From Candidatus Competibacter phosphatis (GTDB lineage Bacteria; Pseudomonadota; Gammaproteobacteria; Competibacterales; Competibacteraceae), in NCBI RefSeq assembly GCF_012939995.1, contig NZ_SPMZ01000019.1, positions 1 to 64,000 on the forward strand: a stretch of 64,000 nt of DNA, given 5' to 3'. Below are positions 36,942 to 50,434 of the stretch, in pieces; the first letter of the stretch is position 1; each line of letters opens with the position of its first letter. The translations under genes were made by a program, and so were the position numbers. Below the pieces are notes generated by a model. That model saw nothing but the letters and a program-made list of their open reading frames with translations, ran no database searches and had not been told where the DNA came from.

Positions 36942-37672
36942 CAAGAGTTCTCCCCATTGTGGTGATCCGAATCGACTCGGCCGTCCACGAAGTGGATGAC
37001 TCGTTTGGCGTACCGCGCCATGTCGGGTTCGTGGGTGACCATCAGCACGGTGATGCCTCGGTCGCGATTCAGGGCGACCAGCAAATCCATGATCTCGTGG
37101 CTACGCTGGCTGTCGAGATTGCCGGTCGGCTCGTCGGCCAGCAGGATGGTCGGGTCGGTCACGATGGCGCGGGCGATGGCGACGCGCTGCTGCTGACCAC
37201 CGGACAGTTCGGCGGGCGTGTGGTGTTCCCACTGCCGCAAACCGACCGCGTCGAGCGCCGTGCGGGCCTTGGCATGACGGGCCGCGCGCGGTTCGCCCCG
37301 GTAAACCAGCGGCAGTTCGACGTTTTCCAGGGCAGTGGTGCGGGCCAATAGATTGAAGCCTTGGAACACGAAACCGAGATAATAACGGCGGAGCAAGGCG
37401 CGTTGGTTACGGGTTAGATTCTCGACGTGCATCCCACGAAAGAGGTAAGCGCCCGAGGTCGGGTTGTCCAGGCAGCCGAGGATGTTCATGGCGGTGGATT
37501 TGCCGGAACCGCTCGGACCCATGATCGCGACGAACTCGCCGGCGTCGATGCGTAGATTGACCCCGCGCAGCGCCAGAAACGTCGCCGGTCCTTGCCCGTA
37601 GGTTTTGGTCACGTCCCGCAATTCGATCAGCGCGCCGTTTTCCGGCGCGACGCGCTCGCTGGTCGCGTTCAA
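36941..37672 (-). CDS. MacB/LolD-type ABC transporter ATPase
   Basis: This 243-residue ATPase carries Walker A GPSGSGKST, signature LSGGQQQRVAIARAI and Walker B ILLADEPTGNLD. The H-loop is VTHEPDMARYAKRVI. The proposed TTG start at 37672 overlaps the adaptor stop as TTGA, giving coupled translation; no ATG is available closer to the first beta-strand (LIELRDVTKTYG). Longer starts would run deep into the adaptor gene. It powers the permease encoded next. Confidence 0.92.
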   Translation of the reverse strand: MNATSERVAPENGALIELRDVTKTYGQGPATFLALRGVNLRIDAGEFVAIMGPSGSGKSTAMNILGCLDNPTSGAYLFRGMHVENLTRNQRALLRRYYLGFVFQGFNLLARTTALENVELPLVYRGEPRAARHAKARTALDAVGLRQWEHHTPAELSGGQQQRVAIARAIVTDPTILLADEPTGNLDSQRSHEIMDLLVALNRDRGITVLMVTHEPDMARYAKRVIHFVDGRVDSDHHNGENS

Positions 37673-38979
37673 GGCGTCGTACTCAGCCGGGCGGTAATCA
37701 CCGGCATGCCCGCCGCCAAATCCGCGCCCGTCACCTCGGTCGTGCGTCCATCGCTTTGGCCGACGGTCACCGGAATCGCAACCGGCTGGCCGTCGCGCAG
37801 CACCCACACCCGTTGCGCGGCGCTTTTGTCGGGCGTTTCCGTCACGGATTTGGCGGCTTGCGGGCGGGGTGGTCGGGGCAGCAAACTGGCCAACAAACCG
37901 CCGCCGCTGCTCGGTTGCGCATTCGTCGTGGATTGCGGTGGCGTGAAACGTAACGCCGCGTTCGGAACCAGCAGCACGTTTTCCCGTTCGGCGGTGACGA
38001 TTTCCGCCGTGGCGGTCATGCCGGGACGTAGGCTGAGATCGTCGTTATTGACGTTGAGGATGGTCTTGTAACTGACCACATTGTCCACTGTTTCCGAACC
38101 GAACCGCACTAGGCTGATGCTGGCGGGAAATTTCCGGTTGGGATAGGCATCCACGGTAAAGGTCGCGACCTGCCCAGCGCGCACTTGACCGACGTCGGCT
38201 TCGTCCACGTCCACCTGCAACTCCATTTGCGCTAGATTTTCGGCCAAGGTGAACAGCACCGTCACTTGCAACGAAGCCGCCACGGTTTGTCCGGGCTCCA
38301 CCGAGCGGGCGAGCACCACGCCGTCGATGGGTGAACGGATGGATGCCTTGGTCAAATCGGTTTCGCTGGAACGGAGGGTGGCACGGGCTTCGTCCACCGC
38401 CGCGCGCGCGCTGGCCTCGTCGGCGATGGCGCGTTGCTGGGTGGCTTCGGCGGTTTCCAGTTCCGCCGGCGAAGGCACCTTGCCGCCGCTCAGTTTGGCT
38501 ACTTGCCGCAAGCGTTTGAGATTGGCGCGCGCTTCCTGCACGGTCGCCACGGTTTGCAATACCTTGGCGTCGGCCGAGGCCAGTGCCGCCTTGGCCTTGG
38601 CAATGGCGTCCTGGAGCTTGGCGATATCCAGACGAGCGAGCACTTGGCCTTTTTTCACCCGGTCGTTGTAGTCGACGAACACTGCTTCGATGGTGCCGGA
38701 CAACTCGCTGCCCACCTCGACCTCGTTGACCGGCGCCAATTTACCCGTCGCCGAAACCGTAACCCGCAGATTGCCTCTGTTGACCGTTTCGGTCTGATAG
38801 CGGGGCGTCGCCTGGGTTTCGGCACGGGAACGGAGGAACGCGAAACCACCGACGCCCAGCGCGACGAGGACGCTTGCCATGAGCAGCCAGCGTATCAGGC
38901 TTCCAAGGAAGTGGCTTTTGGGCGTTCCCATGCCGACGATTTTCGCCAGCTCCGGATCGTGTTGCATGGATGGATTCAC
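37669..38979 (-). CDS. MacA-type periplasmic adaptor (HlyD family)
   Basis: This 436-residue adaptor has one inner-membrane anchor (IRWLLMASVLVALGVGGFAF). The lipoyl halves are VGSELSGTIEAVFVDYNDRV and SIRSPIDGVVLARSVEPGQ. A helical hairpin lies between them (KAKAALASADAKVLQTVATV), and beta-barrel and MP domains follow. GTG 38979 overlaps the channel gene stop as GTGA; ATG 38967 is an alternative. A low-complexity tail segment (SSGGGLLASLLPRPPRPQAA) interrupts the MP domain region. Confidence 0.92.
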   Translation of the reverse strand: MNPSMQHDPELAKIVGMGTPKSHFLGSLIRWLLMASVLVALGVGGFAFLRSRAETQATPRYQTETVNRGNLRVTVSATGKLAPVNEVEVGSELSGTIEAVFVDYNDRVKKGQVLARLDIAKLQDAIAKAKAALASADAKVLQTVATVQEARANLKRLRQVAKLSGGKVPSPAELETAEATQQRAIADEASARAAVDEARATLRSSETDLTKASIRSPIDGVVLARSVEPGQTVAASLQVTVLFTLAENLAQMELQVDVDEADVGQVRAGQVATFTVDAYPNRKFPASISLVRFGSETVDNVVSYKTILNVNNDDLSLRPGMTATAEIVTAERENVLLVPNAALRFTPPQSTTNAQPSSGGGLLASLLPRPPRPQAAKSVTETPDKSAAQRVWVLRDGQPVAIPVTVGQSDGRTTEVTGADLAAGMPVITARLSTTP

Positions 38980-40484
38980 GACGATTTCCCTTGCGCGCTG
39001 GCGACCGTTTCAACGGATGTCAGCGACCAGCCGCCGCCCAGCGCCTTGTAAAGTTGAATCAGAGCGGAGACGTGTTCGGCCTCGCTGGTCGTGAGGCTGT
39101 CTTCCAGCGTGAGCACGGTGCGTTCCGTATCCAGTACCGTCTGGAAATCGATGATGCCGGTGGTATAGCGATGACGGGCCAGCAGAGCCGCAAGCTGGGC
39201 CGCCCGCGTGGCGTTCCGCAGGCTTTGCTGGCGTTGGCGGGTATTGGCCAGGGCGACCAAGGCATTTTCGACCTCCTCCAACGCACTGAGCACCGTCGAT
39301 TGGTAGTTGACCAATGCCTGCTCCTGCACCGCCGTTTGAATCGCGACCTGCTGGCGGATGCGCCCGGCGTCGAAGATCGGCCCGGCGATCGATCCCAATA
39401 AGGACCCCGTGGTCGCATCGACGCTGTTCAAGTTGCCGAGGGTCAAGGCCGCCAAGCCGATCGAACCGCTCAGATTGAAACTCGGATAGCGTTTAGCCTC
39501 GACTTCGCCGATCCGCGCGGTTTCCGCCGCCAGCGTGCGTTCGGCGGCGCGCACGTCGGGACGCTGGCGCAGGGTGTCGGCGGGGATGGTCACGATGACC
39601 CGCTCGGGTATTTCGGGAATCTTGGCCGAGTTCGCCAAGGTCGAGTGCAGGGTGCCGGGTTGTTGTCCGAGCAGGATGGCCAGGCGATGCTCGGCCTCGG
39701 CGCGACCGGTGTCGAGACTGGGAATTTGGGCGCGGGTCTGTTCGAGATTCGAGCGAGCCTGTTCCACGTCCAACGCAGTGGTCAGCCCAGCTTCGGCTCG
39801 CCACTGGGTCAGTTTCAAGGTTTCGAGCTGGGAGTCGGCGTTGGCCTTGGCGATCTCCAAGCGGGTCTGGTAGTTGCGCAGTTCCACATAGTTGAGCGCG
39901 ACTTCGGCGCTCAGCGAGACCTGGACATCGTGCAGATTGGCTTCGCTGGCTTCGAGATCGGCTTGGGCCGCTTCCTCGCCGCGCCGGAGGCCGCCGAACA
40001 CGTCCGGTTCCCAACTGGCGTCGAATCCGGCATTGAACAGGTTCGCCACGCCGCCGCCGCCGGATTGACCGCTGGCTTTCGCCCGCTGTCCCGCCGCCGA
40101 ACCCGAAAGCGTCGGAAACAACTCCGCCCCGGCCAGAGCCCGTTGCGCACGCGCCTGACGCAGTTTCGCTTGAGCGGCGTGGAGGTCGGGACTATTGCGC
40201 AGGGCCTGTTCGATCAGGGTGGTCAGGGTCGGATCGTCGAGTTGCTTCCACCAGGTCGCCAAATCCTCTGGCGTCGTCGGTGAGATCGTGACCTGGGCCG
40301 CCGCCGCGCCTTGCCAGGTGGCCGGCAGCGCCGGGTCCGGCGCAACATAATTCGGGCCGACCGCCGCGCAACCGGACAGCAGCAGAGCCGCCATCAACAG
40401 CATGGTTTTCGGATAGGAAAAGCGTCGATCCAGGGTCCAGAGCCGACCAGCATGAGTTTCGCAAATGGATGATTTCACGGTCAT
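38976..40484 (-). CDS. Outer-membrane efflux channel lipoprotein (NodT/TolC-like)
   Basis: This outer-membrane factor of the tripartite pump has the lipobox LLLSGCAAVG, which predicts acylation. The NodT-family start VGPNYVAPDPALPATW follows, and the helical coiled regions show the OEP-repeat pattern (ALRNSPDLHAAQAKLRQARA). The start is uncertain: ATG 40484 is used, but ATG 40517 overlaps the flavoreductase stop as ATGA and may be the real one. Either leaves a long N-region before the lipobox, which is slightly unusual. Confidence 0.9.
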   Translation of the reverse strand: MTVKSSICETHAGRLWTLDRRFSYPKTMLLMAALLLSGCAAVGPNYVAPDPALPATWQGAAAAQVTISPTTPEDLATWWKQLDDPTLTTLIEQALRNSPDLHAAQAKLRQARAQRALAGAELFPTLSGSAAGQRAKASGQSGGGGVANLFNAGFDASWEPDVFGGLRRGEEAAQADLEASEANLHDVQVSLSAEVALNYVELRNYQTRLEIAKANADSQLETLKLTQWRAEAGLTTALDVEQARSNLEQTRAQIPSLDTGRAEAEHRLAILLGQQPGTLHSTLANSAKIPEIPERVIVTIPADTLRQRPDVRAAERTLAAETARIGEVEAKRYPSFNLSGSIGLAALTLGNLNSVDATTGSLLGSIAGPIFDAGRIRQQVAIQTAVQEQALVNYQSTVLSALEEVENALVALANTRQRQQSLRNATRAAQLAALLARHRYTTGIIDFQTVLDTERTVLTLEDSLTTSEAEHVSALIQLYKALGGGWSLTSVETVASAQGKSS

Positions 40485-40513
40485 TCCCCTAATTACGATG
40501 GAAGGTGGGCGGT

Positions 40514-42730
40514 TCATCCGAACACATCTACCCGCAGCGTACCGTCCTTCCGCCACTGAGCCAGGGTCTCGTCCGGTTGCAAGCCGTACTGGCTGCCGTG
40601 GCTCGCGATGATGGCGCGTACCGTCCGTTCGACCGCCGCGCCGACCGTACTGGCCCGCCCGCAGGTATAGAGCACGCCTCGACACTCGACCAACCAGCGC
40701 AGCAATTCTTCGCCATTCCCCATCAACCGATCCTGAATGTGGTGGCCATCGTCAGGATCGCGGGAAAATGCGGTATCCAGCCGGGTGAGCACGCCCTCCC
40801 GCCGCCATTGTTCGAACGCGGCCTGGTAGAAGAAATCGCCGGCGCGGAAGCGGTTGCCAAACAGTAACCAGACCGGACCGGCGTTGGGTTGCCGGGCCCG
40901 TTCGGCGAGGAAGCCGGGGAAGGGCGCGATGCCGGCGCCGGTCGCCACCAGGATGAGCGGGCGCGTGGGATCGTCCGGTGGATTGAAATCGGGATGGCGA
41001 CGCCATGTGGCGTCGAGCTTCGCGCCCGGCCGCAACTGGTGGCACAGGTAATTCGAGGTCAGTCCCAAGTGGTGCTTGCCCTCGCTGTCCTTCCAGGTAT
41101 GTAGGCTGACCGTTAGGCCGATACGCGAGTCGCCGGCGAGCGATGAGGTGCCGATTGAGTAACAACGCGGCGCTTCCCCTGGCCCCGGACTGACCAGCAA
41201 CAGATCACCGGGGCGGAAGTCGCCTGCGGTGTCTCCGGTGTCGAACGTTAGTTGCCAAGTCTCGCGGGTATCACCTTGCTTGGGATGGTCGAGCCGTTGG
41301 CATTCGATCAGGGTCAGGGTGACCGGTCGGTCGGTTTCGGGGGCTTCCACCGCGCCCAGTTCCAGACCGATCAAGCGCGACACGGTGGCCAGCCAATCGC
41401 GCCAGGTCGAAGTCGGCTCACCGTCGGCGCGACGCCATTCGGCTACTTCGTCGGCGCCCTGTTCGAGCAACGCCTCGCGGACTTTCCGGCCACCGCCGCA
41501 GAACGACCGATAACGCGAATCGCCTAACGCCAGCAGGCTAAAGTGCGTTCCGCGCAGATCGGATGCGCCGAGTCGCGTCAAAAATGTCCGGGCTGAATCC
41601 GGGACATCGCCTTCGCCGGTGGTGGAGACGATAAAGAGATTATGCCGGAAACCCATCAGTTCACGCGGGTCCAGCGCCGCCAGGGAGGCACAGATCACCG
41701 CCTCGCCCGCGCCACGCAAGGCTTTGGCGGTGGCTTCGGCCAGCCGGGTGGCGGTGCCGGTCTGGCTGGCAAAGGCGACCAGGGTTGAGGCGTTGCGATC
41801 GCCGTCGCGTCGCCGCGCTTGCCGCTGGCGGCGCAACCAGGAATACAATCCTGTCACCATCAGCCCCATGAGCGCGGCGGCGGCCAGGAAACTGAGTATG
41901 CCCGACCCGATACCAGCCCAGGTGCCTTCGTGCAGTTGCCTGACCCATCCCGGTCCATCGGTCAGTGGAACGACCTTGCCGGTACCGGACACCAGATAAC
42001 GCATCGGACCTTCGGCGGTGGTCGCGGTGAGCAGGACGCTGCCCTGGCGGAATCGCCGCGCCGCGACGAAACGGGTCAGGTCGACTTGGTCGGCGGTGGC
42101 TTCGAGGGCACGAGCCAACGGCAAGGGTTGCGCTGCCGGTTCGATCATGGGCAAGGTCGGTGTGCCAATGTGCAGAATCATCAGCAAGCCGGTGACCGGT
42201 GCCAACGCCACCAGCGGCAGCGCCAGCCAACCCAACCCACTGTGCCAGCCTATCCAGGTATTGCGCAGTCTGGGTAGTCCCAAGAAAAGCCCGATGGCGA
42301 GAATCGCGACCATGACGTACGTGGCGATCTCGACCACGAGTCCCACCCCGACCAACAGGTTCTTGTGCAGGTCGAGGGCGAAGGCGAATAGATCGAAATC
42401 ACTGGATGTGGCGGGCGTGCGCGTCGCCAAATCGAAAGTGCCCACCACGGCCGGATCGTTGGATTTCAAGCGAATGGAACGACCATCCGCCGAGAGGCTG
42501 ACCGAGGTTGCCTGGTGCGTCGGATCGATTACTTCGAGCGCCGCGACCACCGTATCGACGTTCGCCGACGCGGACGGTCCAGTGGCGCCGCCGCTTTCGA
42601 CAATTGGCTTGAAGGCGAGAGTCGCGCCGGAGAGCAAAATCAGCAGGAAGACGGGGGCCAGCGCCAGGGCCAGCCAGCGATGGGCGATCACGAGCAAGCG
42701 CTTGAATGTATCGGGAGACATGGCGTTCAC
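40514..42730 (-). CDS. PepSY-transmembrane / flavodoxin / ferredoxin-NADP reductase-like fusion
   Basis: This 738-residue inner-membrane flavoreductase has a PepSY-associated membrane part with helices at about 17-38, 131-152, 168-188 and 271-298 and a periplasmic PepSY region between. From residue 316 there is a flavodoxin domain (VAFASQTGTATRLAEATAKA). A sulfite-reductase/CPR-like FAD and NADPH module follows (PRCYSIGTSS, LILVATGAGIAPFPGF, YTCGRASTVG). It would carry electrons from NADPH across the membrane, most often to Fe3+ or Fe3+-siderophores. It heads the operon with the MacAB-type exporter. GTG 42730 and ATG 42721 are both possible starts. Confidence 0.92.
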   Translation of the reverse strand: MNAMSPDTFKRLLVIAHRWLALALAPVFLLILLSGATLAFKPIVESGGATGPSASANVDTVVAALEVIDPTHQATSVSLSADGRSIRLKSNDPAVVGTFDLATRTPATSSDFDLFAFALDLHKNLLVGVGLVVEIATYVMVAILAIGLFLGLPRLRNTWIGWHSGLGWLALPLVALAPVTGLLMILHIGTPTLPMIEPAAQPLPLARALEATADQVDLTRFVAARRFRQGSVLLTATTAEGPMRYLVSGTGKVVPLTDGPGWVRQLHEGTWAGIGSGILSFLAAAALMGLMVTGLYSWLRRQRQARRRDGDRNASTLVAFASQTGTATRLAEATAKALRGAGEAVICASLAALDPRELMGFRHNLFIVSTTGEGDVPDSARTFLTRLGASDLRGTHFSLLALGDSRYRSFCGGGRKVREALLEQGADEVAEWRRADGEPTSTWRDWLATVSRLIGLELGAVEAPETDRPVTLTLIECQRLDHPKQGDTRETWQLTFDTGDTAGDFRPGDLLLVSPGPGEAPRCYSIGTSSLAGDSRIGLTVSLHTWKDSEGKHHLGLTSNYLCHQLRPGAKLDATWRRHPDFNPPDDPTRPLILVATGAGIAPFPGFLAERARQPNAGPVWLLFGNRFRAGDFFYQAAFEQWRREGVLTRLDTAFSRDPDDGHHIQDRLMGNGEELLRWLVECRGVLYTCGRASTVGAAVERTVRAIIASHGSQYGLQPDETLAQWRKDGTLRVDVFG

Positions 42731-42931
42731 ATTTTTGGACGGAGCATCACGAAAAATGGATTTCGGGATGCGGTTATCGGATGTCGCTACTGTAGCCGGG
42801 GTGTCCGTAAATGCGGGTTAGCGTTATGTAAAGAAAGGTAAAGATGGGCAAAAACAGGTAAATACGGTTGGCTGTCGAGCACGGATCGCTATGATGGTCC
42901 TCATGAACGACGAGCGAAGTGGTTGGCGACG

Positions 42932-43621
42932 ATGACCCGGGTTCTATTGGTCGATGACGACATCGAGTTGGGCGAGATGTTGACGGAATACCTCGAACGC
43001 GAGGGTTTCGGCGCGACTGCCGTGTCCGACGGTGAAACCGGAGTCGCCGAAGCGCTGTCGGGCGAATACGGAATTGTGGTGCTGGACGTGATGATGCCAC
43101 GCATGAACGGCATCGAAGCCTTGCGGCGCATTCGGGCGCGCGACAGCCGCATTCCGGTGCTGATGCTGACTGCTCGGGGTGACGACGTGGATCGCATCAT
43201 CGGTTTGGAACTCGGCGCGGACGACTACGTGCCCAAGCCGTGCACGCCGCGCGAACTGGTCGCGCGTATCCGGGCTATCCTGCGACGTGCCCGACTGGAG
43301 GAATCATCCAGTTCGTCATCGGGCTCGCTCACGGCCGGTCCGCTCACGATATGGCCGGAAAAGCGTGGTGTCGAATGGGATGGCCTGCCGCTCGACCTCA
43401 CCAGCACCGAATTCAATCTACTCGAAGTCCTGGTCCGCAACGCGGGTCGGGTGGTGAGCAAGAAAGAATTATCGGAGCAGGCTTTGGGCCGTCCGCTGGC
43501 GCGCTACGATCGCAGCATCGACGTGCATCTGAGTAGCATTCGCCACAAGCTCGGTGGTGGGGAAGGGCGCTCGCCGATTCAAACCGTGCGTGGCATCGGC
43601 TATCAGTTCCTCAAGGAATAA
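42932..43621 (+). CDS. OmpR-family response regulator (CpxR-like)
   Basis: This DNA-binding response regulator has acidic residues in VLLVDDDIELGEM, phospho-acceptor Asp52 in VVLDVMMPRM and the conserved Lys in DDYVPKPCTPREL. The winged-helix domain (LDLTSTEFNLLEVLVRNAG, then RSIDVHLSSIRHKLG) is very close to CpxR. ATG 42932 is chosen; TTG 42923 is an alternative. It is five bases from the kinase gene and divergent from the flavoreductase operon, which it may regulate. Confidence 0.93.
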   Translation: MTRVLLVDDDIELGEMLTEYLEREGFGATAVSDGETGVAEALSGEYGIVVLDVMMPRMNGIEALRRIRARDSRIPVLMLTARGDDVDRIIGLELGADDYVPKPCTPRELVARIRAILRRARLEESSSSSSGSLTAGPLTIWPEKRGVEWDGLPLDLTSTEFNLLEVLVRNAGRVVSKKELSEQALGRPLARYDRSIDVHLSSIRHKLGGGEGRSPIQTVRGIGYQFLKE

Positions 43622-43626
43622 GCATC

Positions 43627-44968
43627 TTGGGCCGGCTGTTTTGGAAATTCTTTTTCGCGTTTTGGCTGGCGCTGCTGATCGCGAGCGGTGGCGTCGGCAC
43701 GACCGTCTGGCTGCACAGGCAAACACTGGACGATCATGATCGCGCGCTGGCGGGAGGACCGCGTACCGCGTTTTTGGTGAATACGACAGCGATGGTGTTC
43801 CGGCATGGCGGGATCGAGGCGCTGCGCGATCTGCTGGAAGAATGGAGAATGCAGCAGGGCAAGGCGCGGGTTTATGTCGTCGATGAGGCGGGCCGGGAAC
43901 TGCTGGGCCGAACGGTTTCGGCCGAGGCGGTGGCGCAGGCCCGTCGCTTGGCGGACGGAGATCAAACCCCGCGCATTGCCTGGTTGGAGGCGACGCCCCT
44001 GCACACCTATCTATTTTTCATTCCCGCCGCGAGCAAAATCTCATCCCATGATCCGCCACCACCGCCGTGGATCCCGATCAGTATCGGGATTCTGGCCAGT
44101 CTCGGCTTCAGCGCCCTGTTGGCCTGGTATCTCTCCAAACCGATCCGTCATCTGCGGGGGGCGTTCGACGCGGTGGCGGCGGGCAACCTCGATACGCGGA
44201 TCGGATCGCGCATGGGACGGCGCGACGAGATTGCCGATCTCGGTCGGGATTTCGACCGCATGGCCCAGCAACTGCAAATTCTGCTTGGTTCCCAACGGCG
44301 CTTGCTGCACGACGTTTCGCACGAACTACGCTCGCCGCTGGCGCGCTTGCAAGCCGCCATCGGCTTGGCACGCCAGCAACCGGAGAAACTGGACGCTTCG
44401 CTGGATCGCATCGAACGCGAATCCGGTCGCCTGGACGAACTGGTAGGGGAACTGCTGACCCTGTCGCGACTGGAAGCCGGCATCAGCGGCGCGGCGGACG
44501 AAGAGGTCGATTTGGTGGATCTGGTGGCGGGCATCGCCGATGACGCGCGCTTCGAGGCGGAGGCGACTGGGCGTCGGGTGTCGTTTTCCGGCGCGGGCGA
44601 GGTCATCGTCAAGATCCGCGCGGAGTTGTTGCACCGCGCTTTCGAGAACGTGATCCGCAACGCCGTGAAATTCACGCGCGAAGGCACGGCGGTCGAAGTG
44701 CGGATCGAACGGCGGGCCGCGCCCGATAGCCTGGTTGTCATGGTTTCGGATCGAGGTCCCGGCATTCCCGAAAGCGACCTGCAAGCCGTTTTCGAGCCGT
44801 TTTTTTCGCGGTGGGGGCAGCGTCAAGACCACCGGTTTCGGTTTGGGCTTGGCGATTGCTCGTCGGGCCATCGAAGCCCATGGCGGGCACATTCGCGCGC
44901 TGAATCGCCCGGACGGCGGGTTGCGGGTCGAGATCGTGCTACCGGTGGACGACTTACAGCACCTTTGA
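43627..44968 (+). CDS. Sensor histidine kinase (CpxA-like), frameshifted near the C-terminus as assembled
   Basis: This is a membrane sensor kinase. A first membrane helix ([20 protein letters not shown]) precedes a small periplasmic domain and a second helix near residue 150. HAMP is [20 protein letters not shown] and the dimerisation box has His232 in [14 protein letters not shown]. The N-box is [10 protein letters not shown] and the G1 box DRGPGIPE. A run of seven T at 44800-44806 shifts the frame; one T fewer gives [20 protein letters not shown] and a normal end at 44968. The TTG start at 43627 follows AAGGAA. Confidence 0.9.
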
Positions 44969-44985
44969 GGCGAATCCCCTAAAGC

Positions 44986-45006
44986 TCCCCCGGTTCCACC
45001 GGGGGA
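44986..45006. terminator. Stable hairpin between convergent genes, probable bidirectional terminator
   Basis: The sequence TCCCCCGGT-TCC-ACCGGGGGA forms a 9-bp GC-rich stem with a 3-base loop in the 41-base gap between the histidine kinase and the DUF4239 gene. There is no T run on either side, so it may pause rather than terminate. Confidence 0.5.
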
Positions 45007-45009
45007 TAC

Positions 45010-45783
45010 TTACTTGCACCGCGCCAGATCCGCAATGGGTGTGTTGAGGACCGCGAAGGGTTCGGTAAAAGGTTGATCCATGCCGGCTAGGAGGGTCAGG
45101 GTGACGGCTGCGGTGATCGAGAAGACGGCCAGTGTTATCGTTTGGGCGCGCGGTTTGTCGAGTTGCACCAGACCGATGGCAATCTGGGTCATGAAGCCGA
45201 GAAAGATGACCAGTACCCACTTGCCGATATGACTGTGGCCGCTGCTGAGCTGGATACGGTTGACCCGGTACTTTCGGACCTGGTTGAAAGCGTTCAGCAT
45301 TTCCCGGCGCAGCGTTGCATCCACCCGAGCGGTGAATTCCGGGGTGGTGAGCGCTAGCATCAGGTTGTTCAAAGCCGTTTCGGCGGTGGGCGAGGCTTCG
45401 CCGTCCAGCAGCATCGTCGGCCATTCCTGTTGCACGACCGCTTTCGCGTAGGTACAGATCCGTTCGGCCAAGGGTTGAGGGGTCGGCTCCAGGATCTCCG
45501 CGAAGTTCGATAGTAATTTCAGATTGCTGGCTTCCTGGAGGACGGATTGTTGTGCCTGCTCGGCCCGTTGCCAGATATCGGCGCCCATGAATCCGACCGA
45601 CAGACTGAACAGCACTGCGACCGAGGAAAAATAGGGGGCCACGACACCCAGATTGTCGCGCCAGAAAGGAGCGAGCCGGCTGCGTTGAAAGAACCACCAT
45701 AGAGCGGCGGCGGTGGTCAGCCAGACTAGCAGGGTGGCGGGCACCCCCAGCCAAAATGGAAAATCGAGCCAGCTTTCGATCAT
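45010..45783 (-). CDS. DUF4239-like membrane protein
   Basis: This inner-membrane protein of about 257 residues resembles the DUF4239/bestrophin-like group of unknown function. Two N-terminal helices (FWLGVPATLLVWLTTAAALW, then YFSSVAVLFSLSVGFMGADI) precede a helical cytosolic domain. Two C-terminal helices follow (VLVIFLGFMTQIAIGLVQLD, then ITLAVFSITAAVTLTLLAGM). ATG 45783 is chosen after an AGGT motif; TTG 45789 is possible. It is ten bases downstream of metH and may be read from that transcript. Confidence 0.7.
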   Translation of the reverse strand: MIESWLDFPFWLGVPATLLVWLTTAAALWWFFQRSRLAPFWRDNLGVVAPYFSSVAVLFSLSVGFMGADIWQRAEQAQQSVLQEASNLKLLSNFAEILEPTPQPLAERICTYAKAVVQQEWPTMLLDGEASPTAETALNNLMLALTTPEFTARVDATLRREMLNAFNQVRKYRVNRIQLSSGHSHIGKWVLVIFLGFMTQIAIGLVQLDKPRAQTITLAVFSITAAVTLTLLAGMDQPFTEPFAVLNTPIADLARCK

Positions 45784-45793
45784 GGTCAATACC

Positions 45794-49496
<3,703 letters not shown>

Positions 49497-49609
49497 CGGT
49501 CAGGTACTCGGCAACTTCGATGGAATACTTGTAAGGTATCAGAAGGGGGAAGAGTGGGCAGCCGGCTTGTGCGCCTTGCGGGCCGATACCATGGCGGCTG
49601 GCCGGGCAT

Positions 49610-49969
49610 TCAAGTCAACTGGAATGCATCCCGAATCCATTCTACCTGCGGTTCGCCATCGGCCTGGAGGATCGCCACCACATCGAAGCGGCAGGGTAGG
49701 TCGAGGCGTTGGCGTTGCAAGTAGAGCGCGGCGGCGCGGAGCAGGCGTTGCTGTTTGCTTCGGGTGACCGATTCGGCCGGCGTGCCGTAGCGGGTATGGC
49801 GACGGCTGCGCACTTCCACGAACACTAGGTGCTCGCCATCGCGCATGATCAAGTCCAGTTCGCCGCCCCGATAGCGGACGTTGCGCGCCACCAGCGCCAG
49901 ACCGCGCGCTTCCAGATAGCGGCAAGCCAGATCCTCGGCCGCGCTACCTTGGGCGATGCGGCTGATCAC
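49610..49969 (-). CDS. yraN: YraN/UPF0102 family protein
   Basis: This 119-residue protein has an endonuclease-like fold. The restriction-endonuclease-like core is GGELDLIMRDGEHLVFVEVR, matching the family E-x-D...E-V-R pattern, preceded by AEDLACRYLEARGLALVARN. It is usually encoded near rsmI. Here rsmI lies 3 kb away with the TonB receptor gene between them, which may reflect insertion of the receptor. The function is not established. Confidence 0.92.
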   Translation of the reverse strand: MISRIAQGSAAEDLACRYLEARGLALVARNVRYRGGELDLIMRDGEHLVFVEVRSRRHTRYGTPAESVTRSKQQRLLRAAALYLQRQRLDLPCRFDVVAILQADGEPQVEWIRDAFQLT

Positions 49970-50389
49970 GATGGGTTCACCCGATATATTCCAGGCGATC
50001 CGGGTAGATTCGGATCAATTGATGATTGGCGATGAGTTTGCGGATTTCCGGCCAGATGCGATGGAGGGCGCTATGGGAATCTCATGGAGCCAGAGTATCG
50101 TCCATCGTAAAAATCCTTTTACGCTTTCGGCAACTTGACAGTATCGATGCGGTCATGTTTAGCCTCCCACGATTCGACAGAATGCTAGCTCATTTCTTAT
50201 CTCATGACCACAGTATCCCATTAAGAAAATAATGATCGACAGGCAAAGCCTATCGCTGGCCGAGCAGTTCTTTTTTCTCACGGTCTAATTGCGCCTGATT
50301 CCGATCCACTTTTCCGATACAGTCCACTCATCGGAAATAACCCAACGAAACCTCAAATCCCCTGCCTCTAGTCCGTGGAAAACGGGCTC

Positions 50390-50406
50390 TGCGACATATT
50401 GTCGCA
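50390..50406. promoter_or_regulatory. Perfect inverted repeat, likely operator
   Basis: TGCGACA-TAT-TGTCGCA has 7-bp perfect arms and a 3-base spacer. It is centred about 71 bases upstream of the start predicted from the promoter at 50435-50462, a position suited to an activator of the CRP/FNR class. The half-site does not match CRP, FNR or CooA consensus as I know them, so the regulator is unidentified. Confidence 0.5.
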
Positions 50407-50434
50407 TTCCAAATATTCCTCCCGCTCGCTAGTA

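Noticed and set aside
49497-49609. Cobalamin riboswitch upstream of metH
   Set aside because: The interval is only 113 bases and lacks the conserved B12-box sequence.
50390-50406. CooA, CRP or FNR binding site
   Set aside because: The arms read TGCGACA/TGTCGCA with a 3-base spacer, which fits none of these consensus half-site spacings; kept only as an unassigned operator.
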